Of a stretch of 64,000 bases of DNA, positions 61,714-64,000 are shown piece by piece (position 1 is the first letter of the stretch; every line of letters starts with the position of its first letter). The translations under genes and the position numbers were made by a program. This DNA comes from Microcystis panniformis FACHB-1757. GTDB lineage: Bacteria > Cyanobacteriota > Cyanobacteriia > Cyanobacteriales > Microcystaceae. A model generated the notes under the pieces. The model was not told the origin of the DNA. It did not search any database and saw nothing but the letters and a program-made list of their open reading frames with translations. The DNA lies in contig NZ_CP011339.1 in the NCBI RefSeq assembly GCF_001264245.1, forward strand, positions 868,001 through 932,000, in the 5' to 3' direction.

Positions 61714-62031
61714 ATGGCAGTCAAAAAAGAGTTTTCCAGTTTTCAGGAACTGTTGCAAACCACTAATCTCCCCGTGTTAGTGGATTTCTATGCCACTTGG
61801 TGCGGTCCTTGTCAAATGATGGCTCCGATTCTAGAACAAACGGGAATGTATTTCAAAAATCGCCTACAAATTGTCAAAATTGATACAGACAAATATCCCA
61901 ATTTAGCCACTAAGTACGGTATTCAAGCTTTACCGACTTTAGTAGTCTTTAAAAATGGTCAACCGATCGATCGAATCGAGGGAGTGATGCAGGTTAACCA
62001 ACTGGTTCAACATTTACAAACTCTGTTGTAA
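61714..62031 (+). CDS. Thioredoxin
   Basis: 105 residues with the active site WCGPC in DFYATWCGPCQMMAPIL (about 26-42) and the cis-Pro in IQALPTLVVFKNG. Full-length thioredoxin of the cyanobacterial trxY/trxM-like class. The 326-bp upstream gap has a G-rich tract and GGAGACTCCGAGACAGG (also near 3497 and 36933), nothing coding. Confidence 0.93.
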   Translation: MAVKKEFSSFQELLQTTNLPVLVDFYATWCGPCQMMAPILEQTGMYFKNRLQIVKIDTDKYPNLATKYGIQALPTLVVFKNGQPIDRIEGVMQVNQLVQHLQTLL

Positions 62032-62064
62032 GATGATTTTGAACCAGAACTAGGAGTTAGTGTC

Positions 62065-62349
62065 ATGGCAAAGGCGATTTGGAATGGTGCAGTGGTAGCG
62101 GAAAGCGATAACTGTGAAATTGTCGAGGGAAACTACTATTTTCCCCCCGATACCATCAAAGCTGAATATTTTCAACCCAGTAACACCCATACCATTTGTT
62201 CTTGGAAAGGAGAGGCTAGTTATTATACTCTCAGGGTAGATGGACAGGACAATAAAGATGCCGCTTGGTATTATCCCGATCCTAAACCAAAAGCCCAAAA
62301 TATTAAAGGATATATCGCTTTTTGGCGAGGTGTGAAGGTTGAGAAATGA
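62065..62349 (+). CDS. DUF427 family protein
   Basis: 94 residues. MAKAIWNGAVVAESDNCEIV, NTHTICSWKGEASYY and AAWYYPDPKPKAQNI are typical DUF427 motifs. Small beta-barrel-like protein of unknown function. Its stop overlaps the coaD start (ATGA), so the two are translationally coupled. Confidence 0.9.
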   Translation: MAKAIWNGAVVAESDNCEIVEGNYYFPPDTIKAEYFQPSNTHTICSWKGEASYYTLRVDGQDNKDAAWYYPDPKPKAQNIKGYIAFWRGVKVEK

Positions 62350-62819
62350 TCGCCATCTACCCCGGCAGCTTCGATCCAGTTACACTCGGTCATTTAGATA
62401 TTATCGAACGCAGTGTGCCACTATTCGAGCGAGTAATCGTGGCAGTTCTCTGCAATCCCCATAAAAACCCCCTGTTTACGGTCGAAAAACGCATAGAACA
62501 GATCAGTTACTGTACAAAACACCTGAAAAACGTTGAGATAGACAGTTTTTCAGGATTGACGGTTGAATATGCCAGATTAAAAGGTGCTAAGGTGCTGTTG
62601 CGGGGGTTGCGGGTTCTCTCAGACTTTGAAAAAGAACTGCAAATGGCACACACCAATAAAACTCTCTGGGAAGGAATCGAAACGGTTTTTTTAGCCACCA
62701 CTAAAGAATATAGTTTTTTAAGCAGTAGCGTGGTTAAAGAAATCGCTCAATTCGGTGGCTCCGTCAGTCATCTAGTCCCGGAAAACGTTTCTAGGGATAT
62801 TTACTCATACTACAGTTAA
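62346..62819 (+). CDS. coaD: Phosphopantetheine adenylyltransferase
   Basis: 157 residues. GSFDPVTLGHLDIIERS (about 7-23) has the nucleotidyltransferase TxGH-like motif and EYSFLSSSVVKEIA the second signature. Penultimate step of coenzyme A synthesis: 4'-phosphopantetheine plus ATP gives dephospho-CoA. Coupled to DUF427 upstream and followed by the coiled-coil gene after 36 bases. Confidence 0.95.
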   Translation: MIAIYPGSFDPVTLGHLDIIERSVPLFERVIVAVLCNPHKNPLFTVEKRIEQISYCTKHLKNVEIDSFSGLTVEYARLKGAKVLLRGLRVLSDFEKELQMAHTNKTLWEGIETVFLATTKEYSFLSSSVVKEIAQFGGSVSHLVPENVSRDIYSYYS

Positions 62820-62855
62820 CATACTAAAATACAGTAATGAGGACGATCTGAACCT

Positions 62856-63515
62856 ATGGCGCGCCGAGAACCTAATGATCCCAGAAAAGCAGTACCTAAC
62901 ACTTCTAATAGTGGGGTTCCCAGTCCACCCGTCGATTTCGATATCTATCAGGATCTGGCGCGTCTGCAAGAGATGATTTTTGATAGTTTCCATATCCCCC
63001 TCACCCGTTGGACAATCATCGATGAGGGACAGATAGCCGAACAGATCGATCTCATCTATGAAACCGTGCCACCAGCAGTACAGAAAGCTTTAGCAATTTT
63101 GCAGGAAGAACAGGAAATTATCACTAAAGCAGAAGAATACGCTCAACAAGTCCTTCGTTCCGCTCAACAAAGAGCCGCCCAAATTCTCGATGAGTCTGGT
63201 ATTATTCAACAAGCAGAACGGCAAGCGGCCCAAATTCGTCAACGGGTTCAGCAGGAATGCGAATCCTTGCAACAACAAACCCTCGATGAAATCGAACAGA
63301 TGCGTCACAGCACCTTGCAGGAAGTGCAACAGTTACGACAAAAAACCCAAGCTGAATGTCATGAAATTCAAAAAGGCGCTGACGACTATGCCGAAGCGGT
63401 TTTAGAACATCTCGATCGAGAATTAGGGGAAATGTTACAAGTTATTCGCAACGGTCGTCAACAGGTAAGATCGAAACCAACATCTTCAAAAAATCTACCC
63501 GGAGAACGTCCTTAA
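62856..63515 (+). CDS. Coiled-coil protein (DivIVA-like in pattern)
   Basis: 219 residues. After a disordered N-terminus (1-28), residues 29-75 form a short globular part with LARLQEMIFDSFHIPLTRW, then a Gln/Glu/Arg-rich coiled coil runs from about 76 to 195 (AEEYAQQVLRSAQQRAAQIL). The type occurs next to coaD in other cyanobacteria. Coiled-coil organisation resembles cell-division or ATP synthase b proteins, but no specific function can be assigned. Confidence 0.65.
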   Translation: MARREPNDPRKAVPNTSNSGVPSPPVDFDIYQDLARLQEMIFDSFHIPLTRWTIIDEGQIAEQIDLIYETVPPAVQKALAILQEEQEIITKAEEYAQQVLRSAQQRAAQILDESGIIQQAERQAAQIRQRVQQECESLQQQTLDEIEQMRHSTLQEVQQLRQKTQAECHEIQKGADDYAEAVLEHLDRELGEMLQVIRNGRQQVRSKPTSSKNLPGERP

Positions 63516-63548
63516 TCAGTGATCAGTTATCAGTGATCAGTTATCAGA
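63514..63548. repeat. Short variable heptamer tract
   Basis: A few AGTTATC and AGTGATC units just after the stop of the coiled-coil gene, with further inverted fragments to about 63670. Same family as the arrays at 6834, 28394 and 37430 but degenerate. Confidence 0.7.
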
Positions 63549-63675
63549 TGTAAGTTTTAAGTTAATTAGTTAGTTAGTTATCTTCATCTTTATCCCTGAT
63601 TACTGTTTACTATTTACCGCTCGCTGAAAAGAACCAAACCTCCGATTCCTCACCGATAACTGATAACGGAATTTC

Positions 63676-64000
63676 ATGAATAACTCCTCCTCGAATTCCC
63701 ATCTATTCGGACGCTTTCTTAGCGGGTTATTCAGCTGGAAAATTTGGTTATTTGTCCAGATATTTCAAGGCAGTAAAAGCTTTTATCGATTCCTGTATCA
63801 TTATTTATATCGTCGTCCTAAAATCGATCGCATTCTCGGTAGCGATGTCATCTATATTCCTGAGAAAAAACTTTATAGCATTCCCCTCGATGTGCTGAAA
63901 ATGGAGCGGCAAATGGTTAATAGTGATCGCCAGCAGTTGACTTCTATTACTACTTGGAAAGTTAAAACGATTCATCCCACCATCACCGAAACCGAGATAC
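63676..64000 (+). CDS. Protein of unknown function (partial, N-terminal part)
   Basis: ATG 63676 opens a frame that runs to the window end: NNSSSNSHLFGRFLSGLFSW, a hydrophobic helix region with IWLFVQIFQ, a basic region with YHYLYRRPKIDRILG, and DVIYIPEKKLYSIPLDVLKM. 108 codons are visible. I do not recognise the family; the remainder is outside the window. Confidence 0.55.
   Translation, partial: MNNSSSNSHLFGRFLSGLFSWKIWLFVQIFQGSKSFYRFLYHYLYRRPKIDRILGSDVIYIPEKKLYSIPLDVLKMERQMVNSDRQQLTSITTWKVKTIHPTITETEI

Overview
The window looks like a chromosomal segment of a unicellular bloom-forming cyanobacterium, most probably Microcystis. The evidence is a tandem-BMC carboxysome protein (CcmO) divergent from the Rubisco chaperone Raf1, a sulfolipid synthase (SqdX), a cyanobacterial chorismate lyase, a phylloquinone-pathway thioesterase, a CCB-type cytochrome b6f assembly protein, frequent GCGATCGC palindromes, arrays of the heptamer AGTTATC, and a very high load of MITEs and insertion sequences. 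No rRNA or tRNA gene was seen.

Layout. 1-9.2 kb is core: a Rieske oxygenase (cut by the window edge), a minus-strand trio (CCB-like, DHNA-CoA thioesterase, DUF1361), an ABC-3 metal permease, an ExbB/ExbD pair, csaB with a heptamer array directly before its start codon, then raf1 and ccmO. 9.4-23.3 kb is an accessory island. It holds two single-transcript gene cassettes, each ending in a recognisable integron attC site and each preceded by the same ~143-bp repeat. One carries an unknown membrane protein, the other a Type II restriction-modification system whose endonuclease gene changes frame at a run of ten A. Around them lie at least five toxin-antitoxin loci in various states of decay (an intact RHS/MazF pair; vapC split by a nested transposon; mazF deleted and hit by two MITEs; a frameshifted toxin next to DUF433; a vapC 3' stub), IS1, ISL3, IS110 and IS200/IS605 remnants, and five copies of a ~100-135-bp repeat (family B) that separates the modules.

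23.3-41.9 kb is mostly housekeeping: oxidoreductase, frameshifted hyuA, chorismate lyase, GST, an unusual signal peptidase I fusion, alpha/beta hydrolase, fructokinase-like PfkB kinase, GNAT, a degenerate histidine kinase after Sua5/TsaC, GIY-YIG protein, trpD, a short RND transporter and a photolyase. 42.0-46.2 kb is a second accessory patch: a PD-(D/E)XK nuclease-ParA fusion translationally coupled to a ParB-like/HhH protein, followed by two near-identical Uma2 genes that arose by tandem duplication including the 3' end of the ParB-like gene. 46.3-64 kb is core again: frameshifted serine hydrolase, Sfp-type PPTase, sqdX, clpS, DUF2103, pentapeptide-repeat membrane protein, a decayed VapBC, YqgF-like, gshA, YggT, fumC, a large BNR-repeat protein, pth, DUF2811, UspA, map, thioredoxin, DUF427, coaD, a coiled-coil protein and the start of an unknown gene.

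The most unusual signals are the integrase-less attC cassettes with a shared attI-like leader, the association of attC-like remnants and family-B repeats with toxin-antitoxin modules, and the nuclease-ParA/ParB-HhH/Uma2 locus. All calls are from reading the sequence; no database search was run.
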